A stretch of DNA of 17,008 nt from Promethearchaeota archaeon (GTDB lineage: Archaea; Asgardarchaeota; Lokiarchaeia; Sigyniarchaeales; SOKP01). The translations under genes were made by a program, and so were the position numbers. Shown piece after piece: positions 1 through 7,334 of the stretch (position 1 is the first letter of the stretch; the number at the start of each line of letters is the position of its first letter). Location: NCBI GenBank assembly GCA_030615145.1, contig JAUWZT010000044.1, forward strand, positions 1-17,008, written 5' to 3'. The notes under the pieces are model-generated. The model saw only the letters and a program-made list of their open reading frames with translations, was not told the DNA's origin and made no database searches.

Positions 1-984
1 ATCGACAACAATTTGATGTGATTTAGTAAAGCCCTTATGTTCCATTAATACATTCAATCCTCTTTCATATAATGCTTGTCCAAGAGCTTGGGCATTCTCA
101 ATTACGTTTTTATGATAATTTTTTCCAAACTCTAACATTTCAGCTAGAGCAACTGCCAAACCCGCTACTGCTGCTAAGTGGTGATTAGAAAGTAAGGCTG
201 GAAAGGCACACGATCTTAAAGTTTCAATTAAATCTTCCCTATTTGATACTAATGCTCCATGTTGAGGTCCTGGGAGTGTTTTATGTGTATTAAAAGTCAT
301 AGTATCAGCTCCTTCTCTTAAAGGGTCTTGAAAATACCCCGAACCAATTAATCCCGCAACATGAGCACCATCATAGCCAACATACGCTCCGACCTCCTTT
401 GCAACATCACCTAGTTCTTTAACGGGATGCGGGAATAGAAAAACTGAACCACCAAATAAAACTAACTCGGGTTTAAATTCCCGAATGATCTTAGCTGAAG
501 CATCAATATTGAGATTCATTTCATCGTTATCGAATGCTAAATATTCAATATTTAGTCCCCTTGTTGTTCCAGCCGTACCAAAAATTTCCCTTCCGCTTTT
601 GGCGAATCTTGGTCCATGAGAAATATGACCTCCCCGAACAATAGACATACAACACATTTTACCATTATTATCAGAAGTAAATGCATTATACATAACCAAA
701 TTCGCTACAACTCCAGAAATAGGCCTTACATCAGCATGAATACATCTAAAATATTCCTTTGTAAGTTCCATGCAAATATCTTCGATTTGATCTATATATT
801 TGCATCCTGCATAGACTCTTTGCCCACTCCATCCTTCTGCATATCGATGTGAGAAATCGGAAGCAGAAACTTCGTCTACAGCAGGGCTAGTGATGTTTTC
901 AGAAGCAATCAGAGGTATTGATTTTTGGAACCAATCATGATGTTTTAATAATATATTTCTAATTTCTTCGACTTTCTTTTTCAA
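1..984 (-). CDS. glyA: Serine hydroxymethyltransferase, C-terminus cut off by window edge
   Basis: This is a PLP enzyme that interconverts serine and glycine with a pterin one-carbon carrier, a cytosolic step of one-carbon metabolism. The reading frame is open from the window edge and gives the N-terminal 328 residues; the family is about 420-430 residues, so roughly a quarter is missing. Visible family motifs are IPLIASENITSP near the N-terminus, HRYAEGW, YDGAHVAGLI, and the PLP-lysine loop NTHKTLPGPQHG with the Schiff-base lysine at about residue 235. An in-frame TAA lies two codons before the chosen TTG start, and no ATG occurs in frame until well inside the conserved region, so TTG is the only sensible start. 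A TATA-like stretch lies about 50 nt upstream (1027-1041). The coiled-coil gene is 220 bp upstream on the same strand. The identity is secure; the exact start is less so. Confidence 0.93.
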   Translation of the reverse strand, partial: MKKKVEEIRNILLKHHDWFQKSIPLIASENITSPAVDEVSASDFSHRYAEGWSGQRVYAGCKYIDQIEDICMELTKEYFRCIHADVRPISGVVANLVMYNAFTSDNNGKMCCMSIVRGGHISHGPRFAKSGREIFGTAGTTRGLNIEYLAFDNDEMNLNIDASAKIIREFKPELVLFGGSVFLFPHPVKELGDVAKEVGAYVGYDGAHVAGLIGSGYFQDPLREGADTMTFNTHKTLPGPQHGALVSNREDLIETLRSCAFPALLSNHHLAAVAGLAVALAEMLEFGKNYHKNVIENAQALGQALYERGLNVLMEHKGFTKSHQIVVD

Positions 985-1026
985 ATTTTATCAAATCTTT
1001 TTTTTGAAATTTTAAAGTTCTTATTG

Positions 1027-1041
1027 CATTATAATAAAATG
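1027..1041 (-). promoter_or_regulatory. TATA-like element upstream of glyA
   Basis: On the minus strand this reads CATTTTATTATAATG, centred about 50 nt upstream of the TTG start of glyA. It is the best TATA-like stretch in the 220-bp gap between glyA and the coiled-coil gene. The rest of that gap is featureless AT-rich sequence. Confidence 0.4.
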
Positions 1042-1204
1042 CAAATAATTTTAAATCTTACGACAAATTTCTAAGAATTTTATCTATATGTTTGAAATTT
1101 GGATTATATTACAATCAGATTTATCAAAAACATATTAAGAAAATTAAGATATAATCAAATAAAAGTAATCATAACAAGGAATATTTTTTAACTTAAATCT
1201 TAAT

Positions 1205-2125
1205 TTACTCTTTAGATTGTTCGAGGATTAATCGAGCTTCAAATAGGTTTAGTTTTTTACCCGCCTTTTGTTTCTCCAACGCAACAGCCAATTTCTCTCG
1301 CTTTAAATTTTCAATCTCATCGCTTTTTCTTGTTTTCTTTCTATACGGCGTTTTTGACCTACTTTGAGAGGGGTAATATGGTCGTTTTCCTTTTGATATT
1401 TTTTTTCTTTTGTTCATAACTCGCAATAATTTTTCGTGGTACTCATCAGCTGCTTTTTTATTTTCGATCAACTCTTCTTCAAGAGCTTTCTTTTTCTCTC
1501 TTAATTCGTTAATTATTTCATAGGTTTCATGCATTTTGGCATGGTAATTTTGAGATTTATTAGACGTTTTACTTAGTTGCTCATAAATCTTATTTAAATT
1601 AATTTTAACAATTTGGATTTTACGCTCAATTCTAAAGTAATCATTGTTCTGTTGCTCATCCAAGAAGTCGTGTTTAATTTTAACTAATTCTCTAATTTTG
1701 TCAACAATTGCATTTTCTTCAACAATCTCTAAATTTTCAATTTCAATTCTTCTTTCTAAATTATCTATCTTTTTATCGATTTGTTTAACAGAGATGAATT
1801 TCTTTGTATCTTTTCCCTTTTTGCTTGTTTTCAAAAGTGCTTTTCCTTCATCGATGAATTTATCTTGTAATTGCTTATATTCTATTTTTTTGTCTTTTAA
1901 TTTCTTTACTTTTTCGTTCCAATGATCCCGCTTTTTCTTATAATCGTTTTTCACAACATTTAAGTAGTCCTCGATTTCACCGTCAATTTCTTGTAAATCG
2001 GTAATAAATTTTTTAGTTTTTTTGTTTAAATCATCTCGTTTTTGCCTAAATTCTTCAATTTGAAGTTGAAGTTCTTTAAAAGAGATTTTTGAAGTTTGAG
2101 ACGTATTTTTATTGGCACTACTCAT
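1205..2125 (-). CDS. Archaeal coiled-coil protein, COG1340-like
   Basis: The protein has 306 residues and is almost entirely charged helix. Heptad-like runs of Lys, Glu, Ile and Leu cover about residues 14-230. A basic, proline/serine-containing linker follows (GKRPYYPSQSRSKTPYRKKTRK), and the protein ends in a short segment, KLNLFEARLILEQ. The central IDKKIDNLERRIEIENLEI with a following EE...IVDKIREL resembles the conserved core of the archaeal COG1340 coiled-coil family, whose members often end in a similar KL..EE motif. There is no signal peptide or membrane segment, so it should be cytosolic. No function is established that I can name; these proteins are sometimes mislabelled phosphoserine phosphatase. 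The ATG start sits about 24 nt from a strong TATA box on the minus strand, suggesting a leaderless transcript. Confidence 0.8.
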   Translation of the reverse strand: MSSANKNTSQTSKISFKELQLQIEEFRQKRDDLNKKTKKFITDLQEIDGEIEDYLNVVKNDYKKKRDHWNEKVKKLKDKKIEYKQLQDKFIDEGKALLKTSKKGKDTKKFISVKQIDKKIDNLERRIEIENLEIVEENAIVDKIRELVKIKHDFLDEQQNNDYFRIERKIQIVKINLNKIYEQLSKTSNKSQNYHAKMHETYEIINELREKKKALEEELIENKKAADEYHEKLLRVMNKRKKISKGKRPYYPSQSRSKTPYRKKTRKSDEIENLKREKLAVALEKQKAGKKLNLFEARLILEQSKE

Positions 2126-2143
2126 AGATTAATCATTAACGAG

Positions 2144-2154
2144 TATTTATAAAA
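2144..2154 (-). promoter_or_regulatory. TATA box of the coiled-coil gene
   Basis: On the minus strand the sequence is TTTTATAAATA, centred about 24 nt before the ATG at 2125. This is typical spacing for an archaeal leaderless or near-leaderless transcript. The 200-bp divergent intergenic region holds this promoter and that of trmI. Confidence 0.6.
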
Positions 2155-2292
2155 AAGGTTGCATAAACAATGATTGATTATTTCAATTTTACATATATTT
2201 TATATTTACTCATTTAAATTATTTTAAATATTGTTAAAAAAATTATTTAAAATAAAAGGACGAAAGAAAGCGATAATTACATTTTAGAAATT

Positions 2293-2302
2293 GTATAAAA
2301 AT
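2293..2302 (+). promoter_or_regulatory. TATA box of the trmI operon
   Basis: GTATAAAAAT is centred about 31 nt before the ATG at 2328. Transcription would start near 2320-2325, downstream of the alternative TTG at 2310. This supports the ATG as the true trmI start. Confidence 0.5.
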
Positions 2303-2327
2303 TCGGGTTTTGGAAAAGAGATTAATT

Positions 2328-3194
2328 ATGACAGAAGAGATAATAAAAGAAAATGATTTAATTTACCTAATTCTTGATGAACGAAGAAAGTGGCTGGTCA
2401 GTGTAGAATCTGGGGGTGAATTTCATACACATAAAGGGATCATAAAGTATGATGATCTAATAGGAAAACCATTTGGTTCTGTAATCTTTTCTCGACCTTA
2501 TGAAACTCAAGGATATAAATTCTACATTTTTAAACCTTTACCTTCTGATTATGTAACTTATATGAGCCGTAAAACTCAAATAATTTATCCGGAAGACGCA
2601 GGATTAATTTTAATGTATACTGGGATTGGTCCTGGCAGTATGGTTGTTGAAGCAGGGTGTGGTTCTGGAGCATTAACATGTATTTTAGGAAATTATGTGA
2701 GACCCGAGGGACATATATTTTCGTACGATATCAGAGAAAAAAGTCTAAAACGAGCTCAAAGGAATGTTATTAAGGCAAATTTACAAGATTTTGTATCAAT
2801 TCAATTCGGAGATATTATAAATGACGATCTTAAACACAAAAATGTCGACTCAGTTGTTTTAGATATGCCACAACCTTGGAAGGCTGTTGAAAAAATTAGG
2901 AGTTATCTTAAACTTAGTGGAACCTTTGTTTCATTCTCACCTGCTATAGAACAAGTTAAAAAAACAACTTTTGCTCTACAAGAAAACGGATTTTATGAAA
3001 TAAATACATACGAATTGATTAAAAGAAAATTTCAAGTGAAAGAGAACGCAACCCATCCCGAAGTTCGAATGATTGGGCATACGGGCTACATGACGTTCGG
3101 AAGAAAAATCAATGATGTTAGAAATCCATATCGAGAAAAGAAACCAAAGCAGAACGAGTTTGTCGAATTGAATGGAATGCCCTTACGAGGTTGA
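2328..3194 (+). CDS. trmI: tRNA (adenine-N1)-methyltransferase, archaeal TrmI type
   Basis: This is a Rossmann-fold SAM-dependent methyltransferase that makes m1A in the T-loop of tRNA (position 58; archaeal enzymes can also modify 57). The 288-residue length is normal. A small N-terminal beta domain covers about residues 10-75. SAM motif I EAGCGSG is at 108-114, the family-typical catalytic motif DMPQPW at 179-184, and the C-terminal block HPEVRMIGHTGYMTFGRK at 243-260. An in-frame TTG at 2310 would add six residues, but it lies between the TATA box and the predicted transcription start, so the ATG is preferred. A tRNA-binding-domain gene follows after 6 bp and must be co-transcribed, which suits a tRNA maturation unit. 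Confidence 0.93.
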   Translation: MTEEIIKENDLIYLILDERRKWLVSVESGGEFHTHKGIIKYDDLIGKPFGSVIFSRPYETQGYKFYIFKPLPSDYVTYMSRKTQIIYPEDAGLILMYTGIGPGSMVVEAGCGSGALTCILGNYVRPEGHIFSYDIREKSLKRAQRNVIKANLQDFVSIQFGDIINDDLKHKNVDSVVLDMPQPWKAVEKIRSYLKLSGTFVSFSPAIEQVKKTTFALQENGFYEINTYELIKRKFQVKENATHPEVRMIGHTGYMTFGRKINDVRNPYREKKPKQNEFVELNGMPLRG

Positions 3195-3200
3195 TAAATA

Positions 3201-3539
3201 ATGGTAATAGATTACAAAGATTTTACTAAATTAGATTTAAAAGTCGGATTAATTAAAACTTGTGAACATATTACAAAGTCTAAGACTCTTTATAGATTAA
3301 CAGTAGATTGTGGAGAGGATAAGTTGAGACAGATTATAACAGGAATTTCCAGCTATTATTCCCCAGAGGAATTAGTAAACGAGAAGATTGTTGTCTTAAC
3401 GAATCTTAAACCAAAAAAAATTATGGGCTTAGAAAGCCAAGGAATGCTTTTAGCTGCGGATTTTAATAACGAGCCTTTTTTGTTAAAAATAGATGAGCGA
3501 AATGGAAAAGTTATCCCACTAGGGAGTAAAATAAAATAA
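3201..3539 (+). CDS. Stand-alone tRNA-binding OB-fold protein (EMAP/Trbp111/MetRS-C type)
   Basis: The 112-residue protein consists of one tRNA_bind OB-fold domain. The pattern (K)LDLKVGLI...CEHI..SKTLYRLTVDCG, RQIITGIS.YY.PEEL, NLKPKKIMGLESQGMLLAA matches the domain found as the C-terminus of methionyl-tRNA synthetases, as Trbp111 and in EMAPII/Arc1p-type cofactors. It binds tRNA by shape rather than catalysing a reaction. In archaea such free-standing proteins can act in trans with MetRS or other tRNA enzymes, but its partner here cannot be read from sequence. It lies 6 bp behind trmI in an evident operon, and its stop codon directly abuts the stop of the convergent downstream gene. Confidence 0.9.
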   Translation: MVIDYKDFTKLDLKVGLIKTCEHITKSKTLYRLTVDCGEDKLRQIITGISSYYSPEELVNEKIVVLTNLKPKKIMGLESQGMLLAADFNNEPFLLKIDERNGKVIPLGSKIK

Positions 3540-3973
3540 TTAAAATCCTTTTAATTTAACGCCAGTTTGCATCTCTTTCTTTTTCTTATACCTCTGAGTT
3601 TTAAAGTAATGTTTCTTTTTCTCAGGTAAAATATCAATGTATTTCCTTAAAATATCTTCAACATAAGCTTTAGTTGCTTTATTTGATATTTTGTTTGGAT
3701 TAGATAAATTTGCTAGAATATCTTTATTTTTAGAGTCAGCCGAAAGTCCTAAATTTTTTATTGGAATATGAAAAGAATGAGTAAACCAGCCTGTACTTTT
3801 TCCTTTTTTTTTTTTTCTTCGTGAGCAATTATTTTTAAAATATTTACTCCTTCTTTTTTAATTTTGAAATCAAGGATGTTCTTGCCCGGACGTACTATTA
3901 TAGTAGCGTAAAGTGGAAGATTATTTTTAGGATCGTGTATTTTTTTAAGAAACTCCTTTAAGTTGTCGTTCAT
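3540..3973 (-). pseudogene. Frameshifted small basic protein gene (A13 tract)
   Basis: The gene begins at ATG (minus strand, 3973) as MNDNLKEFLKKIHDPKNNLP and reads well to about residue 54 (IIAHEE). There a run of thirteen A residues (3804-3816) shifts the frame, and the nominal product ends at 71 residues in an unrelated tail. Shifting frame across the run restores a long open frame. It begins GKSTGWFTHSFHIPIKNLG and ends in a lysine-rich segment (YFKTQRYKKKK...GVKLKGF) with its stop at 3540, immediately against the stop of the tRNA-binding gene. One added A would give a 144-residue protein. This may be an assembly or sequencing error in a homopolymer, a true mutation, or a site of slippage. 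The family is not recognised. A palindromic TATA box precedes the start. Confidence 0.65.
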
Positions 3974-3999
3974 TGTGATTCAAAACGATAAAAAGTGCT

Positions 4000-4011
4000 T
4001 ATTTATAAATA
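4000..4011 (-). promoter_or_regulatory. TATA box of the frameshifted gene
   Basis: TATTTATAAATA is a perfect palindrome centred about 32 nt upstream of the ATG at 3973. It lies in the 99-bp divergent gap shared with the yjbQ-like gene and could in principle be read from either strand. Confidence 0.5.
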
Positions 4012-4072
4012 GCTTAAATTAAGATAATTAATTAAATTTATTATTAAAAAGAAAGAAAAAGGAGAAGAAATC

Positions 4073-4495
4073 GTGACGGTTGTATTAGAAACGTTTGAAA
4101 TTAAAACGAAAGCTTATTGCGATGTAATAAATATTACACCTCAAGTTCAAAGTGCAGTTGAGAGAAGTGGATTGAAAGATGGCATAGTAAATGTACATAT
4201 TGCCGGATCTACTGGAGCTATTTCCACAACTGAATATGAGCCCGGAATAGTTAAGCATGATATTAAGGATCTACTTGAAAAACTAATTCCATACGATAAA
4301 AATTATGCACATCATAAAACATGGCACGATCATAACGGAGCAGGTCATTTAAGGAGTTTTCTCCTTAAAACATCTCAAACTTTTCCATTCAAAAACAAAA
4401 AATTAATCCTTGGGAGCTGGCAGTCTGTAATTTTCGTGGAGAATGACGAAAAACCTAGACATAGAAAAATTTACTGTTCTATTATAGGAGAATAA
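4073..4495 (+). CDS. YjbQ/UPF0047 family protein
   Basis: This 140-residue protein is of the widespread UPF0047/YjbQ family. It is often annotated as secondary thiamine-phosphate synthase from complementation data, and its true role is uncertain. Family hallmarks are GIVNVHIAGSTGAISTTEYEPG, the histidine-rich HHKTWHDHNGAGHLRS and the C-terminal LGSWQSVIFVENDEKPRHR; the conserved histidines form a presumed metal site. The start is GTG at 4073, preceded by a good Shine-Dalgarno sequence GGAGAAG at 4061-4067. It stands alone between two minus-strand genes. Confidence 0.9.
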   Translation: MTVVLETFEIKTKAYCDVINITPQVQSAVERSGLKDGIVNVHIAGSTGAISTTEYEPGIVKHDIKDLLEKLIPYDKNYAHHKTWHDHNGAGHLRSFLLKTSQTFPFKNKKLILGSWQSVIFVENDEKPRHRKIYCSIIGE

Positions 4496-4522
4496 TTGTG
4501 AAATAATAAAAATAAAAAATAA

Positions 4523-4744
4523 TTAATTCTTTTGGTTCATATTATTAAATTCGTGCACTAACATGTCATATACTTCTCGACGGCGAATATTTTCGAATTT
4601 ATCTATCATTTTTAAGATAGTTTTATGACCCTCTTGTATCATGCTTTTAAACATAGGAATCTTTCGTACTACGTTCTCAAATTTATTTTTCTGATTTATT
4701 TGATAATTAAAAAATTCCAAAAATTGGTTTTCCTCTTCGTTCAA
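4523..4744 (-). CDS. Small hypothetical protein, 73 residues
   Basis: This acidic/basic helical ORF has no recognised domain. It starts with TTG (MNEEENQFLEFFNYQINQ) and contains FENVVRKIPMFKSMIQEGHK and a C-terminal helix IRRREVYDMLVHEFNNM. It lies convergent to the yjbQ-like gene with a 27-bp gap and divergent from GTPase A. TATA-like sequences lie at about 4755-4764 and 4795-4802 on this strand. The nearer one is too close for the TTG start, so translation might begin from an internal Met. It is the only sizeable ORF in this stretch and its composition looks protein-like. Confidence 0.5.
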   Translation of the reverse strand: MNEEENQFLEFFNYQINQKNKFENVVRKIPMFKSMIQEGHKTILKMIDKFENIRRREVYDMLVHEFNNMNQKN

Positions 4745-4860
4745 TTCAATCCACTTTTATAAATTACTATTTAACGAAATTAAAATAGTTCTCATTATAA
4801 AATGAAAGTGTCATGTAAGTATTTTTCAAGTAATATTAGAAATTTGAGATATTGGGAAGC

Positions 4861-5047
4861 AAAATAGAAAAAGACCATAAGATTAAAAATAATGAATTTC
4901 ACTTACTATTAAAAAATTTCATTATAAACTTCGTTTAAAAAAGGTTTTATCGTTATTTTTTTTTATAAATGTTTACAAAAAGGATAAGTATTGGTTCACA
5001 ATAATGGAACGATTTATTAAGGTAATTGTAGCTGGTTTAGATAACGC
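4861..5047 (+). repeat. Direct repeat, left arm copy 1 (promoter plus 5' end of GTPase A)
   Basis: This 187-bp stretch recurs at 6181-6367 with a constant 1320-bp offset and only a few substitutions, including around the TATA box and at codon 4. It carries the promoter and first 14 codons plus two bases of GTPase A. With the second repeat arm it shows a tandem duplication of 4861-6180. Confidence 0.97.
4962..4970 (+). promoter_or_regulatory. TATA box of GTPase A
   Basis: TTTATAAAT lies about 38 nt upstream of the ATG at 5004, preceded by a T-rich run. Transcription should start near 4990. The duplicated copy of this promoter at 6282-6290 has lost the match (TTAATAAGT). Confidence 0.6.
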
Positions 5048-5933
5048 AGGTAAAACATCGATATTAACTGCGTTAGATAAGAAATATGACTTTCATAAAG
5101 ATATAATTTCCCTTACACCAACGATTAGAGTTGAATATCAAGCAACCGAATTTCTAAAAAACAAAATTGTATTTTGGGATATGGGCGGGCAAGAGCAATA
5201 TAGAAAGCTATATCAAGAGAAGCAAGATGTTTATTTTGCGGATACTGATTTGATGGCATATATCATTGACATTCAAGATACAAAAAGAATTGGAACTTCT
5301 CTCGCTTATTTAGATATGATTATGCATAATTTCAAGAAGCATAATATGGATGTTCCTTTAATAATTAGTTTTCATAAATTCGATCCCGAATTTCGTGGAA
5401 ACGAGGAAATGGTTGATCAGATTGAAGAATTAAAAGAAAATATTCTAAAAAAATATCCCTCATTTAAAATCTTATTCCAACAAACATCAATTTACGATAT
5501 AATTTCAATTGTTCAACTTATTTCTTATGGGTTATCAGTATTTGATGAAAAATTCTTTGAACTTTCTGAACTTTTAGAAAAGTACATCAAGGAATTCGAC
5601 AGTAAATCGTTAATAATATTCGATAAAAACGGTATTATTATGAGTGAGTTCTACAACGATTTTATAGAACCAGAAATATACATTGAGCTTCTCGAATTCA
5701 TTAAGGAACACCTCTTTTTACTTAAAAGAATGCAAGAAGAATCTTATGAGACTGATTCCACCTTTTTAACAATTGGAAATGAATTAATATCATATCTACA
5801 TCGAATAAAACTCAAAGAAGAATCGTTATTTGTCTCGGTAGTTATGAAAGAAAAATTAAAAGAGAAGTTTTTAGAAAAAGTTTCAGATTTTCTTTCTGAT
5901 TTAACAGAGATTTTGAAAACTTTACGAATTTAA
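5004..5933 (+). CDS. Rag/Gtr-like small GTPase A with C-terminal roadblock-like domain
   Basis: This 309-residue Ras-superfamily GTPase has an intact G domain. The P-loop GLDNAGKTS is at 11-19, the switch I threonine at T40 (TPTIRVEY), DMGGQE at 59-64, HKFD at 124-127 in place of NKxD, and TSIYD at 161-165. The HK-x-D box and TSIYD match eukaryotic RagA/RagC (Gtr1/Gtr2). As in Rags, a second domain follows (about 195-309): a LIIFDKNGIIMSEFY hairpin and amphipathic helices resembling the roadblock fold. Rags act as heterodimers in nutrient signalling; the archaeal role is unknown. No lipidation motif or membrane segment is seen. The paralogue GTPase B lies 468 bp downstream. The gene is the intact member of a tandem duplication and is convergent with a duplicated trpS 3' fragment. 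GTPase identity is certain, the Rag-like assignment strong, and the roadblock call inferred. Confidence 0.9.
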   Translation: MERFIKVIVAGLDNAGKTSILTALDKKYDFHKDIISLTPTIRVEYQATEFLKNKIVFWDMGGQEQYRKLYQEKQDVYFADTDLMAYIIDIQDTKRIGTSLAYLDMIMHNFKKHNMDVPLIISFHKFDPEFRGNEEMVDQIEELKENILKKYPSFKILFQQTSIYDIISIVQLISYGLSVFDEKFFELSELLEKYIKEFDSKSLIIFDKNGIIMSEFYNDFIEPEIYIELLEFIKEHLFLLKRMQEESYETDSTFLTIGNELISYLHRIKLKEESLFVSVVMKEKLKEKFLEKVSDFLSDLTEILKTLRI

Positions 5934-5952
5934 TTATAGAATTCCATAAAAT

Positions 5953-5974
5953 CTACATCAAATAGCAGATGTAG
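5953..5974. terminator. Hairpin between GTPase A and the trpS fragment, possible bidirectional terminator
   Basis: A perfect 7-bp stem CTACATC/GATGTAG has an 8-nt loop, with further ATTCC/GGAAT complementarity outside it. It lies exactly between two convergent coding ends and is duplicated at 7447-7468. No strong T-tract follows, so the terminator role is inferred from position and symmetry. Confidence 0.45.
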
Positions 5975-5985
5975 GGAATTAACGA

Positions 5986-6162
5986 TTAGTCGATATCTAA
6001 AAGCTCTTTAGCTTTATCAATTAGTTTTTCCTTTTTCTTTTGATGTTGTTTAATAAATTTCAAAACCTTTTCGGCGCATTGTGCTTTATGCTCTCCGCAC
6101 ATTAACTCACCTTTAACGCATCTTTCAAATTCATCAGCTAAAACCGCATCATCATCTTCAAA
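5986..6162 (-). pseudogene. trpS 3' fragment left by the duplication
   Basis: This encodes the last 58 or so residues of tryptophanyl-tRNA synthetase, ending KELLDID and stop, nearly identical to the full gene at 7480-8568. Only three substitutions are visible, one giving AKELL for ARELL. It stops abruptly where the left repeat arm begins (6180), has no start or promoter, and should be inert. Few changes imply that the duplication is recent. Confidence 0.93.
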
Positions 6163-6180
6163 TTAGTACGAATTCGAAAC

Positions 6181-6367
6181 AAAATAGAAAAAGACCATAA
6201 GATTAAAAATAATGAATTTCACTTACTATTAAAAAATTTCATTATAAACTTCGTTTAAAAAAGGTTTTATCGTTTTTTTTTTTAATAAGTGTTTACAATA
6301 AGGATAAGTATTGGTTCATAATAATGGAACGGTTTATTAAGGTAATTGTAGCTGGTTTAGATAACGC
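6181..6367 (+). repeat. Direct repeat, left arm copy 2
   Basis: This is the second copy of 4861-5047. It is identical for nearly the whole length, except for changes around the poly-T/TATA region (6271-6290), a few single bases, and the break after AACGC where the copy of GTPase A is cut. Confidence 0.97.
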
Positions 6368-6374
6368 TAAATAG
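6324..6374 (+). pseudogene. 5' stub of a second GTPase A copy (16 codons)
   Basis: The ATG and P-loop approach MERFIKVIVAGLDNA of GTPase A are present, but just after GLDNA the sequence departs and reads a lysine and a stop (TAG). The rest of this copy has been replaced by GTPase B, which starts 27 bp later. The stub could act as a short upstream ORF on a B transcript made from the duplicated promoter, but it is most simply debris of recombination. Confidence 0.9.
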
Positions 6375-6401
6375 AAATACAATTTAATGTGAAAAAATTT
6401 A

Positions 6402-7325
6402 ATGGAAAGATTATTAAAAATTATTGTAAGTGGATTGGATAACGCCGGTAAAACATCCATCTTAACAGCCTTGGACAAGAAATATGATTTTGAAAGAGAT
6501 ATTGTCCAACTTAAACCTACTATTAGAGTAGAATATCATAAAATGAATTTTCTGAAAAATAATACTATTTTCTGGGATATGGGGGGCCAAGAAACTTATC
6601 GTGAGATTTACGTGAATTACCAGAGTGTTTACTTTGATGCTACTGATTTACTTATCTATGTAATCGATGTTCAAGATCCAGATCGTTTTGATGACTCACT
6701 TGAATATTTAAATGCGATTTTAACATTTTTCTCTGAAAGTGAAATGGGTGTCCCAATAATAATTACATTCCATAAATACGATCCCGAGTTAAAAGCTGAT
6801 GAAGAGATCCTAGCAAATATTGAAAAACTAAGAGAAAAAATTTTGAATGAATATCCTGATTTCAACATTTTATTTCAGCAATCTTCTATTTATGATATAA
6901 TTTCAATTGTTCAATTAGTTTCATATGGGCTTTCTGTTTTTGATAAGAAATTTTTTGAACTTTCAGAATTGCTAGAATACTATATAGAAATTTTTAACAA
7001 TCAAGCTCTTATTGTATTTGATCGTAATGGGATAATTGTTTCTGAATATTATAGTGATATTGAACCCGATGTCTACGTTGAGTTATTAGAATCAATTAAA
7101 GAGCATCTATTTTTACTTAAACGGATGGAAGAGGAAAAATATGAAGGATACTTAGATTTTACTTCAACTGAAGGGAAAATGTTTTCGTATTTACTAAAAA
7201 CGAAAATAAATAATGATATATTTTTCGTGTCAGCAGTACTTAGAGAGGAACAAAAATTAAAATTCTTTGAAAGATTCCCTTTTTTCCTTGATGATCTGAC
7301 GAAGATCATTAAACAGTTAATTTAA
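6402..7325 (+). CDS. Rag/Gtr-like small GTPase B with C-terminal roadblock-like domain
   Basis: This 307-residue paralogue of GTPase A has all G motifs at the same positions. They are GLDNAGKTS (11-19), T40 in KPTIRVEY, DMGGQE (59-64), HKYD (124-127) and SSIYD (161-165). The two proteins are nearly identical in the core around SIYDIISIVQL and SYGLSVFD.KFFELSELLE. They diverge in the distal helices of the C-terminal domain, where B has TEGKMFSYLLKTK. The C-terminal segment ALIVFDRNGIIVSEYYSD again looks like a roadblock hairpin. B sits between stubs of a lost copy of A, so it arrived by recombination into that copy. A TATA-like CTAAATAG at 6367-6374, about 30 nt before the ATG, could serve as its own promoter. 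It is convergent with trpS. A Rag-like A/B heterodimer is a plausible inference, not shown. Confidence 0.9.
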   Translation: MERLLKIIVSGLDNAGKTSILTALDKKYDFERDIVQLKPTIRVEYHKMNFLKNNTIFWDMGGQETYREIYVNYQSVYFDATDLLIYVIDVQDPDRFDDSLEYLNAILTFFSESEMGVPIIITFHKYDPELKADEEILANIEKLREKILNEYPDFNILFQQSSIYDIISIVQLVSYGLSVFDKKFFELSELLEYYIEIFNNQALIVFDRNGIIVSEYYSDIEPDVYVELLESIKEHLFLLKRMEEEKYEGYLDFTSTEGKMFSYLLKTKINNDIFFVSAVLREEQKLKFFERFPFFLDDLTKIIKQLI

Positions 7326-7334
7326 ATTGAATTA

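Larger units (their letters stand above)
5847..6162 (+). repeat. Direct repeat, right arm copy 1 (3' end of GTPase A plus 3' end of trpS)
   Basis: This 316-bp segment matches 7341-7656 at a constant offset of 1494 bp, with only a handful of substitutions and no visible indel. It spans the last 28 codons of GTPase A, the intergenic hairpin and the last 58 or so codons of trpS on the other strand. Confidence 0.96.

Noticed and set aside
616..852. 78-residue plus-strand ORF
   Set aside because: It lies wholly inside the serine hydroxymethyltransferase gene on the other strand, which has clear family motifs.
1644..1925. 93-residue plus-strand ORF rich in Ser, Leu and Phe
   Set aside because: It is the antisense shadow of the lysine/glutamate-rich coiled-coil gene; such complements always look hydrophobic and Ser-rich.
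2310..2327. TTG start adding six residues to trmI
   Set aside because: The codon lies upstream of the predicted transcription start set by the TATA box at 2293-2302.
6293..6478. 61-residue minus-strand ORF
   Set aside because: It spans the repeat arm and the start of GTPase B on the opposite strand, with no protein-like features.
6671..7309. Two minus-strand ORFs inside GTPase B
   Set aside because: They are antisense to a gene with complete G-domain motifs.
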